From Gammaproteobacteria bacterium (GTDB taxonomy: Bacteria > Pseudomonadota > Gammaproteobacteria > UBA6429 > Thiohalophilaceae), in assembly GCA_030148325.1 (NCBI GenBank), contig JASBTR010000205.1:38401-102400 (forward strand): a stretch of 64,000 bases of DNA. Reading direction: 5' to 3'. The notes beneath the pieces were generated by a model. The model was not told the DNA's origin. It saw only the letters and a list, made by a program, of their open reading frames with translations, and made no database searches. A program made the position numbers and the translations under genes. How positions within the stretch are numbered: the first letter of the stretch is position 1; every line of letters begins with the position of its first letter. This document shows, piece by piece, positions 11,976 through 21,541 of the stretch.

Positions 11976-13037
11976 ATGGGCAATGACGACAAGCATCCTT
12001 TCAACAACAAAAACATGGAGCCAGCCAACGTGGAAGCCGTTTCTGAAGTAATGGAAGATAAAGACGATACTATTCTCCCGAAAGAGGACGAAGTGCTTGA
12101 TGCCGATTCCGATATTGAACTGGAAGTAGACACTGTCGATGGGGGTAATAAAGATGATAAAAAGGACAGGAAAGTAAAATATCAGGCAGGCAGTATCCCT
12201 GATGGACAACTGGATGCTACCCGCCTGTATCTGGGGGAAATTGGTTTTACCTCCCTGCTGACCGCCGATGAAGAAAAATATTATTCTCGCCTGGCGTTGA
12301 AGGGCGATGAATCGGGGCGCAGGAAAATGATCGAATGCAATCTGCGCCTGGTGGTGAAGATTGCGCGACGCTATCTCAACCGCGGACTGGCGCTGCTGGA
12401 CCTGATCGAAGAAGGCAACCTTGGACTGATTCGCGCAGTGGAAAAATTTGATCCGGAACGTGGCTTTCGTTTTTCAACCTACGCCACCTGGTGGATACGC
12501 CAGACTATCGAACGCGCGATTATGAACCAGACCCGCACCATTCGTCTGCCGATCCACGTGGTCAAGGAAATCAATATTTATCTGCGCGCAGCACGGCATC
12601 TTTCCCAGACCCTGGATCACGAACCCAGTGCCGAGGAAATAGCCGAGAAGCTGGACAAGCCGATTGAAGACGTCAAGCGCATGCTGGGGCTGAACGAGCG
12701 TATCGCCTCGGTAGATAGCCCCATGGGACATGATGCCGACAATTCCCTGCTTGATGCGATCCCGGATGAAAATAACGTCGATCCAGTGGTGTTGTTACAG
12801 GATGATGATGTCAAGGCTAATATTGAACAGTGGCTGGCACAGTTGAGTGACAAGCAGCGTGAAGTGGTGGAACGCCGCTTCGGCCTGCATGGTTATGACG
12901 TCTCGACCCTGGAAGAAGTCGGCAATACCATCGGTGTAACCCGCGAACGGGTGCGCCAGATCCAGCTCGAAGCACTGAAAAAACTGCGCGACATACTGGA
13001 GAAAGAAGGTTACTCCGTGGATGCCTTATTTAAATAA
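11976..13037 (+). CDS. rpoS: RNA polymerase sigma factor RpoS
   Basis: Sigma factor for stationary phase and general stress. The 353-residue product has an acidic N-terminal extension (residues 1-70, longer than in E. coli) and region 1.2 with [17 protein letters not shown]. The core region 2 follows with [30 protein letters not shown] quoted in part by its key [16 protein letters not shown], then region 3, and a region 4 helix-turn-helix with [19 protein letters not shown]. The order nlpD-rpoS is the classical one, and in enteric bacteria a main rpoS promoter lies inside nlpD. The stop is directly followed by a GTGACGGG repeat. Confidence 0.98.
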   Translation: MGNDDKHPFNNKNMEPANVEAVSEVMEDKDDTILPKEDEVLDADSDIELEVDTVDGGNKDDKKDRKVKYQAGSIPDGQLDATRLYLGEIGFTSLLTADEEKYYSRLALKGDESGRRKMIECNLRLVVKIARRYLNRGLALLDLIEEGNLGLIRAVEKFDPERGFRFSTYATWWIRQTIERAIMNQTRTIRLPIHVVKEINIYLRAARHLSQTLDHEPSAEEIAEKLDKPIEDVKRMLGLNERIASVDSPMGHDADNSLLDAIPDENNVDPVVLLQDDDVKANIEQWLAQLSDKQREVVERRFGLHGYDVSTLEEVGNTIGVTRERVRQIQLEALKKLRDILEKEGYSVDALFK

Positions 13038-13163
13038 GTGACGGGTGACAAGGGACGAGTGACGAGGAAAAATCTTTTGAAAAGCGCCTGGTGAAGAATA
13101 ACAGGTAGAATTTGTTTCAACGATTATACTTTATCGTCCCTCGTCCCTCGTCCCTCGTCCCTG
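13038..13163. repeat. CTCGTCCCTCGTCAC-family inverted repeat between rpoS and Mth938-domain gene
   Basis: The left arm (13038-13067) is made of GTGACGGGTGACAAGG-type units that begin right after the rpoS stop. The right arm (13135-13163) is a run of CGTCCCT heptamers. The two genes converge here, and the right arm is translated on the minus strand as the last nine residues of the Mth938-domain protein. Confidence 0.88.
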
Positions 13164-13583
13164 TATAATCGCCGCCACCACATGCCGGCCATCTCCCGCC
13201 AGCAGGTTAAACGTCCGGCAGGCGGCGGCTGTATCCATGATTTCCAGCCCAATTCCCGCTTCGTGTACCGGTCGAGTGATTTCGGCGTCGGGAAACTGCA
13301 ATTTTGAACCTGTTCCCAGAATAATCAGCTCTGGCCCCAGCTGGCATACGGTTTCCATGGCGGCGGCGTTAAGGTGCGCAAAGCTGGAAACGGGCCAGTC
13401 TGGGACAAGCTGGCCGCGGCTGATGATGAAACTGGAAATTAGCGGATAAAGGCCGGTTTCAGGATCCTGATGGAGATCCTGGGTCACATCCAGTTGCAGT
13501 TCACAGGGGATCAGCAGATCGATGCGCTGGCTGGCATAGCCGTGAATACGCAGGCCGCTGTGTTTTTCCTCGACAAACTTCAC
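13131..13583 (-). CDS. Mth938-like (DUF498) domain protein
   Basis: A 150-residue cytoplasmic protein of the Mth938/NDUFAF3-like family. Recognisable parts are the HGYASQRIDL start, the PELIILGTGSKLQFP strand-loop and a TAAACRTFNLLAGDGRHVVAA end. Mitochondrial relatives assist complex I assembly; the bacterial role is not established. The last residues, GRGTRDEGR, are not conserved family sequence but the translation of CGTCCCT repeats up to the TAA at 13131-13133. It is divergent from alaC. Confidence 0.85.
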   Translation of the reverse strand: MKFVEEKHSGLRIHGYASQRIDLLIPCELQLDVTQDLHQDPETGLYPLISSFIISRGQLVPDWPVSSFAHLNAAAMETVCQLGPELIILGTGSKLQFPDAEITRPVHEAGIGLEIMDTAAACRTFNLLAGDGRHVVAAIIQGRGTRDEGR

Positions 13584-13746
13584 TTCTATACTACCTCTGA
13601 TGACGGCTCTGATGCCGGGGCCTGTTAATATGGAATGAGCGGCCTCGACACATTGACAGTATGCCCGCTCACCCGTTAATGTTACCAGCTTTGCCGGGCG
13701 CTGGAGCCTGGCTTGAAACTAAATTCAATTTGAGCCGGATAGCCCC

Positions 13747-14934
13747 TTGATCGACGATTTTCCCAGAATTAAACGCCTGCCCCCCTATGTGTTCAATATC
13801 GTCAATGAAATTAAGGCGGTCGCACGGGCGCGGGGGGAGGATATCATTGATTTTGGTATGGGCAACCCGGATCAGCCCACGCCACAGCATATCGTTGACA
13901 AGCTGGTCGAAGTCGCCCAACGCCCGGATACGCACCGTTACTCCCTGTCTCGCGGCATTCCGCGTCTGCGCCGGGCTATCTGCAACTGGTATCAAGGCCG
14001 CTACGACGTCGAGCTTGATCCGGAATCAGAGGCGATTGTCACCATTGGTTCAAAGGAAGGTCTGGCCCATCTGGCGCTGGCGACCGTCGGTCCGGGCGAT
14101 GCAGTGCTGGTGCCGAGTCCGGCCTATCCCATTCATCCCTATGGCTTCATCATTGCCGGTGCAGATATTCGCCATGTGCCGATGGTTCCCGGGGTGGATT
14201 TTTTTGAAGAACTGGAAAAAGCGATCAAGGACTCCTGGCCGCGGCCGAAGATGCTGGTGCTGAATTTTCCCGGCAATCCGACCACTGAATGTGTGGAGCT
14301 GGAGTTCTTCGAAAAGGTAGTGGAAATCTGTCGTGAACATGAAATCTGGGTGGTTCATGATCTGGCCTATGCCGATATTGTTTTTGATGGTTATAAAGCG
14401 CCGTCTATTCTCCAGGTTCCGGGTGCTATGGAAGTGGCGGTGGAGTTTTACTCCCTCTCCAAGAGTTACAATATGCCCGGCTGGCGAGTGGGGTTCATGT
14501 GCGGTAATCCTGCCCTGGTAGCGGCGCTGGCGCGAATGAAATCCTATCTGGATTACGGCATGTTCACACCCATCCAGGTGGCGGCCATTACCGCGCTGGA
14601 AGGACCGCAGGATTGCGTACATGAAATTGCCGAGATGTATCGCAGCCGCCGTGATGTGCTCTGTGACGGCCTTAATGCCATCGGCTGGAAGATTGAAAAA
14701 CCCCGGGCGACCATGTTTGTCTGGGCGCCGATTCCAGAACCCTACCGCGAGATGGGCTCACTGGAGTTTTCCAAACTGTTACTAAAAGAAGCGAAAGTGG
14801 CGGTCTCACCGGGCATCGGCTTTGGTGAATACGGCGATGATCATGTGCGCTTCGGATTAATTGAAAATGAACACCGCACTCGTCAGGCCGTTCGCGGCAT
14901 ACGGGATATGTTGAAACCTAAATTAATCAGTTGA
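13747..14934 (+). CDS. alaC: Alanine transaminase, AlaC type (PLP-dependent)
   Basis: Class I aminotransferase that makes alanine from pyruvate and glutamate in enteric bacteria. The 395-residue product closely follows E. coli AlaC with [44 protein letters not shown] and the PLP lysine Lys239 in [12 protein letters not shown] use the TTG at 13747, which places [14 protein letters not shown] as in relatives; no ATG is available nearby. The closing LIS codons and stop fall in the arm of a palindrome that separates alaC from hom. Confidence 0.93.
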   Translation: MIDDFPRIKRLPPYVFNIVNEIKAVARARGEDIIDFGMGNPDQPTPQHIVDKLVEVAQRPDTHRYSLSRGIPRLRRAICNWYQGRYDVELDPESEAIVTIGSKEGLAHLALATVGPGDAVLVPSPAYPIHPYGFIIAGADIRHVPMVPGVDFFEELEKAIKDSWPRPKMLVLNFPGNPTTECVELEFFEKVVEICREHEIWVVHDLAYADIVFDGYKAPSILQVPGAMEVAVEFYSLSKSYNMPGWRVGFMCGNPALVAALARMKSYLDYGMFTPIQVAAITALEGPQDCVHEIAEMYRSRRDVLCDGLNAIGWKIEKPRATMFVWAPIPEPYREMGSLEFSKLLLKEAKVAVSPGIGFGEYGDDHVRFGLIENEHRTRQAVRGIRDMLKPKLIS

Positions 14935-15087
14935 ATCTACTGCGAACGCCTATGGCACAGAATCTAAAAGACTTTTTGGGATATTTTGAACTCAGCGTAT
15001 GGGTGATACGCCTTCGTCCAAAATATCCCAAAAAGTCTTTTATCTTCCGCACCATAGTCGCTCTCGCTACGATTCAACTGATTAATT
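14921..15087. repeat. 167-bp palindromic element between alaC and hom
   Basis: Outer arms AATTAATCAGTTGAATC (14921-14937) and its exact complement (15071-15087) enclose longer inner arms (about 14951-14988 and 15019-15056). The inner arms share an uninterrupted 23-base core, AAAAGACTTTTTGGGATA and onward. The outer left arm contains the alaC stop codon. The transcript could form a very strong hairpin. Confidence 0.9.
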
Positions 15088-15129
15088 CAGGTTAAAAAAA
15101 TGCGGATAAATGATGAGAGGAAAAGCATA

Positions 15130-16446
15130 GTGGATGCGGTAAAGGTAGGACTTCTGGGACTGGGTACTGTCGGTGGCGGCACAGTCAATGTATTAAAACG
15201 TAATGTGGAAGAAATTGCCCGCCGCGCCGGTCGTGGGATCGTTATCACCCATGCAGCGGCGCGCGATCTGAACAAACCACGCATCTGCGACACGGATGGT
15301 ATCACTCTGACGACCGATCCCATGGCGGTGGTCAATGACAGTGAAGTGGAAATCATCATTGAACTTATCGGTGGCGACGGCCTGGCAAAAGATCTGGTGA
15401 TGGCGGCCATAGCCCAGGGCAAGCATGTGGTGACCGCCAACAAGGCGCTGATTGCCAAACACGGTAATGAGATTTTTGCTGCTGCGCAGGACAAGGGCGT
15501 GATGGTGGCCTTCGAAGCGGCGGTGGCGGGCGGCATTCCCATTATCAAGGCCATTCGTGAAGGGCTGGCGGGTAATAAAATTCAGTGGCTGGCCGGCATT
15601 ATCAACGGCACCGGCAATTTTATTCTCACCGAGATGCGTGACAAGGGGCGTGATTTCGACGATGTGCTCAAAGAAGCGCAGGAGCTGGGTTACGCCGAGG
15701 CCGATCCGACCTTTGACGTGGAGGGCATCGATGCCGCCCACAAGCTGACTATTCTGGCCTCCATCGCCTTTGGCCTGCCCCTGCAGTTCGAAGCCGCTTT
15801 TACCGAAGGCATAAGCAAAATTACCCGTGAGGATGTGAATTTTGCCGAAGAGCTGGGTTACCGTATCAAGCATCTGGGCATCAGTCGCCGCACCGACAGA
15901 GGGGTGGAACTGCGCGTGCATCCCACCCTGATCCCGGAAAGACGGCTGATTGCCAATGTCGATGGCGTCATGAATGCGGTGCTGGTAATGGGCGATGCCG
16001 TAGGGCCAACGCTCTATTATGGCGCCGGTGCCGGGGATGAACCCACCGCTTCCGCCGTGGTCGCCGATTTAGTGGATGTGGTGCGGGTATTGACGACGGA
16101 TCCGGAAAACCGGGTGCCGCATCTTGCCTTCCAGCCGGACGCCCTGTCCGATCTGCCGATTCTTTCCATGGATGAGGTGGAAACCGCCTATTATCTGCGC
16201 ATGCAGGCCGATGACCGCCCCGGCGTACTGGCCGATGTGACCCGCATTCTGGGCGATTCGGGGATCAGCATCGAAGCCATCATCCAGAAAGAACCACAAC
16301 CTGATTCCGATAAGGCCAGTATTATCATGCTCACCCATACCGTGCTGGAAAAACAGATGAACCAGGCGATCAGCAATATCGAAGCGCTGGACAGCATCCA
16401 TGGCGAAGTCACCCGCATTCGTATGGAATCGCTGGATGCAAGTTGA
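15130..16446 (+). CDS. hom: Homoserine dehydrogenase
   Basis: Reduces aspartate semialdehyde to homoserine for threonine and methionine synthesis. The product has the NAD(P)-binding GLLGLGTVGGG, the catalytic-domain segments GGDGLAKDL, VTANKALIAKHG, INGTGNFILT and GYAEADPTFDVEGIDAAHK, and a C-terminal ACT domain (about residues 350-430) for amino-acid feedback control. I choose the GTG at 15130 because GAGAGG lies nine bases upstream and the product then begins MDAVKVGLLG as in relatives; the ATG at 15100 would add ten residues. thrC follows after a palindrome. Confidence 0.97.
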   Translation: MDAVKVGLLGLGTVGGGTVNVLKRNVEEIARRAGRGIVITHAAARDLNKPRICDTDGITLTTDPMAVVNDSEVEIIIELIGGDGLAKDLVMAAIAQGKHVVTANKALIAKHGNEIFAAAQDKGVMVAFEAAVAGGIPIIKAIREGLAGNKIQWLAGIINGTGNFILTEMRDKGRDFDDVLKEAQELGYAEADPTFDVEGIDAAHKLTILASIAFGLPLQFEAAFTEGISKITREDVNFAEELGYRIKHLGISRRTDRGVELRVHPTLIPERRLIANVDGVMNAVLVMGDAVGPTLYYGAGAGDEPTASAVVADLVDVVRVLTTDPENRVPHLAFQPDALSDLPILSMDEVETAYYLRMQADDRPGVLADVTRILGDSGISIEAIIQKEPQPDSDKASIIMLTHTVLEKQMNQAISNIEALDSIHGEVTRIRMESLDAS

Positions 16447-16451
16447 GCGTA

Positions 16452-16554
16452 TTAAACGCAGAGAACGCTGAGGCGCAAAGACGCAGAGTTTTAATTAAAA
16501 AATCTATATTCTTTTATCTCTGCGCCTCCGCGTCTTTGCGTTCTCTGCGTTAAA
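16452..16554. repeat. Palindromic repeat, ACGCAGAG family, between hom and thrC
   Basis: Arms at 16452-16488 (AAACGCAGAGAACGCTGAGG and onward) and 16518-16553 are reverse complements with few mismatches; the loop is about 30 AT-rich bases. The thrC ribosome binding site follows 18 bases later. It separates two genes of one pathway that are otherwise in operon arrangement. Confidence 0.9.
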
Positions 16555-16584
16555 ACAAATTTTTAGATTTCAGGAGTAATAACA

Positions 16585-17664
16585 ATGCCGTTTCGTAACC
16601 GCTACACAGGCTTGATCGATAAATACCGTGATCGTTTACCGGTGCATGATGACACCCGTATCATCAGCCTGGGCGAGGGCAACACGCCGCTGATTCGTCT
16701 GCATAACATTCCCGATCATCTGGGCAAGGATGTCGATATCTATGTGAAATACGAAGGTCTGAACCCGACCGGTTCGTTCAAGGATCGCGGTATGACCATG
16801 GCGGTGACCAAGGCGGTGGAAGAGGGCAGCAAGGCGATTATCTGTGCTTCTACCGGCAATACCTCGGCCGCGGCGGCGGCCTATGCCGCGCGTGCGGGCA
16901 TTACTGCATTTGTGCTGATCCCGGATGGCAAGATTGCGTTAGGTAAACTCGCACAGGCGATGATGCACGGCGCGGTGGTGATTCAGATCAAGGGCAACTT
17001 CGATGCCGGTATGCAACTGGTGAAGGAAGTTGGCGAGCAGGCGTCGGTGACGATTGTAAATTCTATCAACCCTTATCGTATTCAGGGGCAGAAGACAGCA
17101 GCCTTTGAAATTATTGAAGAGTTGGGCACTGCACCGGACTTCCACTGCATTCCCGTAGGCAATGCAGGCAACATTACCGCGCACTGGATGGGTTACAGCG
17201 AATATCATGAAAACGGCATCGTTAACAATCGTCCGCAGATGCTGGGTTATCAGGCGGCGGGTTCAGCGCCCTTTATGCGCGGTGAAATGGTCGATGATCC
17301 TGAAACCGTGGCTACTGCAATTCGCATCGGCCATCCGCAAAGCTGGGACAAGGCCTGGAAAGTGAAAGAAGAATCGAAGGGCTGGTTCGACGAATGCACC
17401 GACGAGGAAATCCTCGCCGCGCAGAAACTGCTGGCCGAGAAGGAAGGCGTATTCTGCGAACCGGCCTCGGCCACTTCACTGGCCGGGGCGATCAAGGATA
17501 TTAATGCCGGTAAAATTCCCGAAGGCAGCAAGATCGTCTGCACGCTGACCGGTCACGGTCTGAAAGATCCGGATACGGCAATTAAACAGAGCACCCGTCC
17601 GCTGATCACCATCGATGCGACGCTGGATAAAGTGAAGGCTGCGATTCTGGATAATATGGACTAA
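16585..17664 (+). CDS. thrC: Threonine synthase
   Basis: PLP enzyme converting O-phosphohomoserine to threonine. The 359-residue product is of the shorter threonine synthase class, with SLGEGNTPL near the start, PLP Lys66 in [29 protein letters not shown] and a glycine-rich IPVGNAGN phosphate loop. The ATG at 16585 is preceded by an AGGAG box. hom is upstream; no homoserine kinase gene is in the window. Confidence 0.98.
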   Translation: MPFRNRYTGLIDKYRDRLPVHDDTRIISLGEGNTPLIRLHNIPDHLGKDVDIYVKYEGLNPTGSFKDRGMTMAVTKAVEEGSKAIICASTGNTSAAAAAYAARAGITAFVLIPDGKIALGKLAQAMMHGAVVIQIKGNFDAGMQLVKEVGEQASVTIVNSINPYRIQGQKTAAFEIIEELGTAPDFHCIPVGNAGNITAHWMGYSEYHENGIVNNRPQMLGYQAAGSAPFMRGEMVDDPETVATAIRIGHPQSWDKAWKVKEESKGWFDECTDEEILAAQKLLAEKEGVFCEPASATSLAGAIKDINAGKIPEGSKIVCTLTGHGLKDPDTAIKQSTRPLITIDATLDKVKAAILDNMD

Positions 17665-17671
17665 TTTCTCC

Positions 17672-17773
17672 GTAGGGTGGGCACGTTTTTTGTGCACCAC
17701 AGGCACTTCCTTCGGTCGCCCACGCAGTAGTTTAATAGATTTCGCGTGGGCATAAAAACCATGCCCACCCTAC
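17672..17773. repeat. Palindromic repeat, GTAGGGTGGGCA family
   Basis: Outer arms GTAGGGTGGGCA (17672) and TGCCCACCCTAC (17762-17773) enclose a second pairing of GCCCACGC with GCGTGGGC. A related short copy lies at 32458-32488. It lies between thrC and rpfE. Confidence 0.85.
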
Positions 17774-17835
17774 ATTTCTTGGCCACATCGTGCGATGGTT
17801 TGTTGCTTTTGTTGGACGCTTAGCCCAGGCTACGG

Positions 17836-18921
17836 TTGCCGACGATATGTTCAGAGATTACATCAATGTCCCACCGATCTGTCACCTTCTTTGTCCCGGA
17901 TCTCCTGGGACTGGTCAGGGAACTCAAACATCTGCCAGAAGGTGACATTCCAGAATTAAAAAATCTTCAACGCTTTCTGTCCCGCGCTGAAAAAAAACCA
18001 GTTAACATTCACGACTGGCATGCTGGTCTGGCCTGGTTGTTTCAGCTTGAAAAATTACCGGCTGCGGCATTGAGTCACAAGCTGGTTACAGGCTCGATAG
18101 AACAGGATGTTTTTTATATATGTGCCGATCCAGTTTACATTCAGCCTGACCTGACCAGTGCCGTATTGCTGGCGCATGAGGAACTGGATCTTTCACAGGA
18201 TGATGCGCGTGAACTGGCTGTCACTATCAATACACATTTCCTCGAGGAAAGCTGGTCGCTTGAGGTTTTGACGCCGCATCGCTGGGTATTGAAGTTGCCA
18301 CAGCAAGCTGCAATAACGACGACACCAGTGGCGCAACTTGTACAACAGCCGATAGGCGATAAACTTCCTCAGGGGCGGGATAGTCATTACTGGCAGCGCA
18401 TACAGAATGAAATACAGATGTTGCTGTTTGCTCATCCGTTGAATCAAAAACGTGAAGCGCAGGGACAACCGCCCGTCAGCAGTCTCTGGCTCTGGGGCGA
18501 AGGCAACTTGACAGAGAAAGCAACTGCTGACTGGCAAAGCATTACAGGCACAGGCGAATTACTGGATGCGCTGGCAAACTGGAGTGGCTGTGACAGACGG
18601 GCGATGAGTATTAACGACAGGCTGGTTATAGATGGGCCGGTTAACAGGATATTGCTGGCGAGTGATGAATTTGTTCCAGCCATACAACACCACGATCTGT
18701 ATGCCTGGATCAGGGCGCTGGAACAGTTTGAGAATAACTGGATAAGTGTATTACTGGAATTACTCGCGACGGGAGAACTTGATTCTATTGTTCTGCTTGC
18801 CGGAAAGGACATGCAGTTTAGTTTAGACAGGAAAATGTTCAGACGCTGGTGGCGGCGGACAAAACCGATTACGGAAGTTTTTATTGATGGGTTTCGCTCT
18901 CGCTCTACCCATCCTGCATGA
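17836..18921 (+). CDS. rpfE: RpfE-like protein (cofactor-independent phosphoglycerate mutase-related)
   Basis: A 361-residue soluble protein. The assignment to the RpfE/COG4255 family rests on overall character (FFVPDLLGL at the start, HWLTPHRWVL-like TPHRWVLKLP, a WLWGEG motif and WQRIQNEIQMLL) and on its position just upstream of recJ. In Xanthomonas rpfE lies next to recJ, prfB and lysS in the diffusible-signal-factor region. The function is not firmly known; relatives look like alkaline-phosphatase-fold proteins. The best start may be the ATG at 17866 (MSHRSVTFFVPD), 30 bases inside the given start. The last 11 residues (DGFRSRSTHPA) are encoded by a palindromic repeat arm, so the original C-terminus has been altered. 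Confidence 0.72.
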   Translation: MPTICSEITSMSHRSVTFFVPDLLGLVRELKHLPEGDIPELKNLQRFLSRAEKKPVNIHDWHAGLAWLFQLEKLPAAALSHKLVTGSIEQDVFYICADPVYIQPDLTSAVLLAHEELDLSQDDARELAVTINTHFLEESWSLEVLTPHRWVLKLPQQAAITTTPVAQLVQQPIGDKLPQGRDSHYWQRIQNEIQMLLFAHPLNQKREAQGQPPVSSLWLWGEGNLTEKATADWQSITGTGELLDALANWSGCDRRAMSINDRLVIDGPVNRILLASDEFVPAIQHHDLYAWIRALEQFENNWISVLLELLATGELDSIVLLAGKDMQFSLDRKMFRRWWRRTKPITEVFIDGFRSRSTHPA

Positions 18922-18971
18922 AAGTATGAAGCAGTCCGTAGGATGGGTAGAGCGAGAGCGAAACCCATCAA
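18884..18971. repeat. Palindromic repeat overlapping the 3' end of rpfE
   Basis: Left arm 18884-18918 (TTGATGGGTTTCGCTCTCGC and onward) and right arm 18938-18971 (GTAGGATGGGTAGAGCGAGA and onward) are near-perfect reverse complements. The left arm is translated as the end of RpfE. It belongs to the GTAGGATG-type group. Confidence 0.9.
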
Positions 18972-18987
18972 TCATTAATTGGGAATT

Positions 18988-20742
18988 ATGAAAACCATTA
19001 TAAAACGCCGAACCCTGCCTGACACCCTGCCGGAGCTGGACGGGGTGTCACCGCTGTTACAACGCATCTATGCCGCTCGGCAGATTAAAAAGACGCAGGA
19101 TCTGGATTACAGTTTCAGTCAGCTACTTCCCTTCGATCAGCTTAAAGGCATGGACGATGCCGTGCAGATTTTGAGTGCGGCGCTTGCGGCGCAGAAACGC
19201 ATTCTCGTGGTTGGTGACTTTGATTGTGACGGCGCTACCAGTACCGCGCTTGCTATCAGGGGGCTGCGCGCCTTTGGTTTTACACAGCTTGAATATCTGG
19301 TTCCCAACCGGTTTGAATATGGCTATGGCCTGACGCCCGAGATCGTCGAGGTGGCGCTGGAATACAAACCTGATCTGATCATTACCGTTGATAATGGCAT
19401 CTCAAGTATTGAAGGCGTGGCGGCGGCAAAGGCGCGTGGTGTGCAGGTGCTGGTAACGGATCATCATCTGGCGGGAACCCAATTGCCACAGGCTGATGCC
19501 ATTGTTAATCCCAATCAACCGGGTGACAACTTTGCCAGTAAGAACCTGGCCGGGGTCGGCGTCATGTTCTATGTGCTGATGGCGCTGCGTGCTCACCTGC
19601 GCAAGCAAGACTGGTTTAAAAAAAACAATATCGAAGAACCCAACCTGGCCCAGTGGCTGGATCTGGTGGCGATGGGCACGATCGCGGATGTAGTGGCGCT
19701 GGATCATAATAACCGGATTCTGGTCTCACAGGGGCTGGCGCGTATGTGCGCCGGTCAACTGTGCGCCGGCCTGAAGGCTATGGCAACGGTGGCGGGACGG
19801 CAGCTATGGACGCTTTCCAGCAGTGATATTGGCTTTGCAATTGCGCCGCGCTTCAATGCCGCCGGCCGGCTGGATGACATGAGTCTGGGGATTGAATGTC
19901 TACTGGCGACCGATGAACATGCCGCAATGGGGGCAGCACAACAACTGGATACGCTAAATCGGGAACGTCGTCTGATTGAGGATGAGATGAAACAGCAGGC
20001 GCTGGATCTGCTCACTGATATGCGCCTGGATGACGACGATAAAACATTGCCTGTTGGCCTGTGTTTGTTCGAACCCGAATGGCATGAAGGTGTGGTGGGT
20101 ATTCTGGCATCGAGGATAAAGGATCGCCTGCACCGCCCGGTGATCGCTTTTGCGCGTACGGCGAATGATCAGATCAAGGGCTCGGCGCGTTCGGTCAGAG
20201 GGGTGCATATTCGCGATGTGCTGGATGCGGTAGCGACGCGCCATCCCGATCTTTTGAGTCGTTTTGGCGGTCATGCCATGGCCGCCGGCCTGAGCCTGAG
20301 GGAAGAACATTATGCGTCGTTTGCCGACGCATTTGATAAGGAGGTTCGCCGCCATCTTGATGCTGATTGCCTGCAGGGGCTGATTGAAACCGACGGTGAA
20401 TTAAACGCGGCAGAACAAAACATCGAGATAGCTGAATTGCTGGGCGTTGCCGGTCCCTGGGGGCAGGGTTTTGAAGAACCGCTGTTTGAGGGGGTATTTC
20501 GCCTGTTGCAAAGCCGCATCGTAGGCGAGAAACATCTGAAAATGGTGCTCGCTAAAGAAAATGGTGAGCCGATAGACGCGATTGCTTTTAACACTACCGA
20601 TAGCGACTGGCCGGAAAATGTTGAATGGCTGAGCGTGGTGTACCGACTGGACATTAATGAATTCAGGGGTGCGCGCAGCTTGCAGCTGATTGTCCAGCAC
20701 CTTGTTCCAGAGGCGGATAATAAAAATGCTGTTGAACTGTAA
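18988..20742 (+). CDS. recJ: Single-stranded-DNA-specific exonuclease RecJ
   Basis: 5'-3' exonuclease on single-stranded DNA, acting in RecF-pathway recombination and mismatch repair. The 584-residue product has DHH-superfamily motif I with Asp77, Asp79 and Asp81 (DFDCDGATSTAL), ITVDNGISS, the VTDHH motif III, VAMGTIADVV, and the DHHA1 domain with RFGGHAMAAGLSL. I take the ATG at 18988; a TTG nine bases upstream is also in frame. A palindrome ends 16 bases before the start. Confidence 0.98.
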   Translation: MKTIIKRRTLPDTLPELDGVSPLLQRIYAARQIKKTQDLDYSFSQLLPFDQLKGMDDAVQILSAALAAQKRILVVGDFDCDGATSTALAIRGLRAFGFTQLEYLVPNRFEYGYGLTPEIVEVALEYKPDLIITVDNGISSIEGVAAAKARGVQVLVTDHHLAGTQLPQADAIVNPNQPGDNFASKNLAGVGVMFYVLMALRAHLRKQDWFKKNNIEEPNLAQWLDLVAMGTIADVVALDHNNRILVSQGLARMCAGQLCAGLKAMATVAGRQLWTLSSSDIGFAIAPRFNAAGRLDDMSLGIECLLATDEHAAMGAAQQLDTLNRERRLIEDEMKQQALDLLTDMRLDDDDKTLPVGLCLFEPEWHEGVVGILASRIKDRLHRPVIAFARTANDQIKGSARSVRGVHIRDVLDAVATRHPDLLSRFGGHAMAAGLSLREEHYASFADAFDKEVRRHLDADCLQGLIETDGELNAAEQNIEIAELLGVAGPWGQGFEEPLFEGVFRLLQSRIVGEKHLKMVLAKENGEPIDAIAFNTTDSDWPENVEWLSVVYRLDINEFRGARSLQLIVQHLVPEADNKNAVEL

Positions 20743-20827
20743 TCAGGAAACAGATGCGGGTGCGAATACTGGAATTACTGCAGGGATCGCTTTATTATCT
20801 AAATTAATAAGCATATGAGGTGTGATA

Positions 20828-21454
20828 ATGGCTGTTGTAAAAAAAGTAGTTCTGATGCTGTCTACGGTTTCGCTATTGTCTTATGGAATTCTGACACAGG
20901 CTGCAGGGGATCCTGTTAAAGGCAAGGACAAGGCGGCTGCCTGCACCGGTTGTCACGGTGAGGATGGCAATAGTCTGGCGCCAAATTTTCCCAAGCTGGC
21001 GGGGCAATATGCGGATTATACCGTTAAGCAGGTGAATGATTTTCTACATAACAAGCGTGCTGATCCGATTATGAGCGGCATGGCAGCGACGGCGGGCAGC
21101 GCCGCTGACCTGGCTGATATTGCAGCTTTCTTCGCTATCCAGAAAACGATGAAGGGTGTGGCAGTGAAATCAAAAAAAGCGCTGCAGGGCAGGACCCTTT
21201 ATTTAAAGGGCGATCAGAAACGAGGGGTTTATGGTTGTGTGAACTGCCATGGCAAGAACGGCAAGGGCATGTCGAAATCGAATCCCTATTTTCCAGTTGT
21301 TGGCGGACAGCACAAGGATTATCTGGTAAAAACGCTCAGGGATTTCAAGGCAAAAACACGGCGCAATGATCCGGGCGGTATGATGGCGGATATTGCAGTG
21401 AAGTTGACCGATGCCGAGATTGATGCGGTATCCGAATATCTTTCCGGTCTGTAA
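20828..21454 (+). CDS. Diheme cytochrome c4-type protein
   Basis: Periplasmic electron carrier that probably donates to a terminal oxidase. The 208-residue product has a signal peptide (MAVVKKVVLM through TQAAG) and two cytochrome c domains. The heme motifs are CTGCH (Cys39, Cys42, His43) and CVNCH (Cys137, Cys140, His141). Methionine ligands are likely in the DPIMSGMA and GGMMADIA segments. The two-domain layout is that of cytochrome c4. The ATG at 20828 has GAGGTG just upstream at 20817-20822. It sits between recJ and prfB, an unusual place. Confidence 0.92.
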   Translation: MAVVKKVVLMLSTVSLLSYGILTQAAGDPVKGKDKAAACTGCHGEDGNSLAPNFPKLAGQYADYTVKQVNDFLHNKRADPIMSGMAATAGSAADLADIAAFFAIQKTMKGVAVKSKKALQGRTLYLKGDQKRGVYGCVNCHGKNGKGMSKSNPYFPVVGGQHKDYLVKTLRDFKAKTRRNDPGGMMADIAVKLTDAEIDAVSEYLSGL

Positions 21455-21541
21455 AACGGACTTTTCCTGCTGCGCAAAGCGCTACACGGATGGAGGCAGA
21501 GTGGGTATAATCGCCACCTTTCTTTGCAGGTGGCCGACGAA

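Noticed and set aside
13653..13682. Sigma-70 promoter for alaC
   Set aside because: TTGACA is perfect but the -10 candidates (TTAATG/TAATGT) are weak, so it was not annotated.
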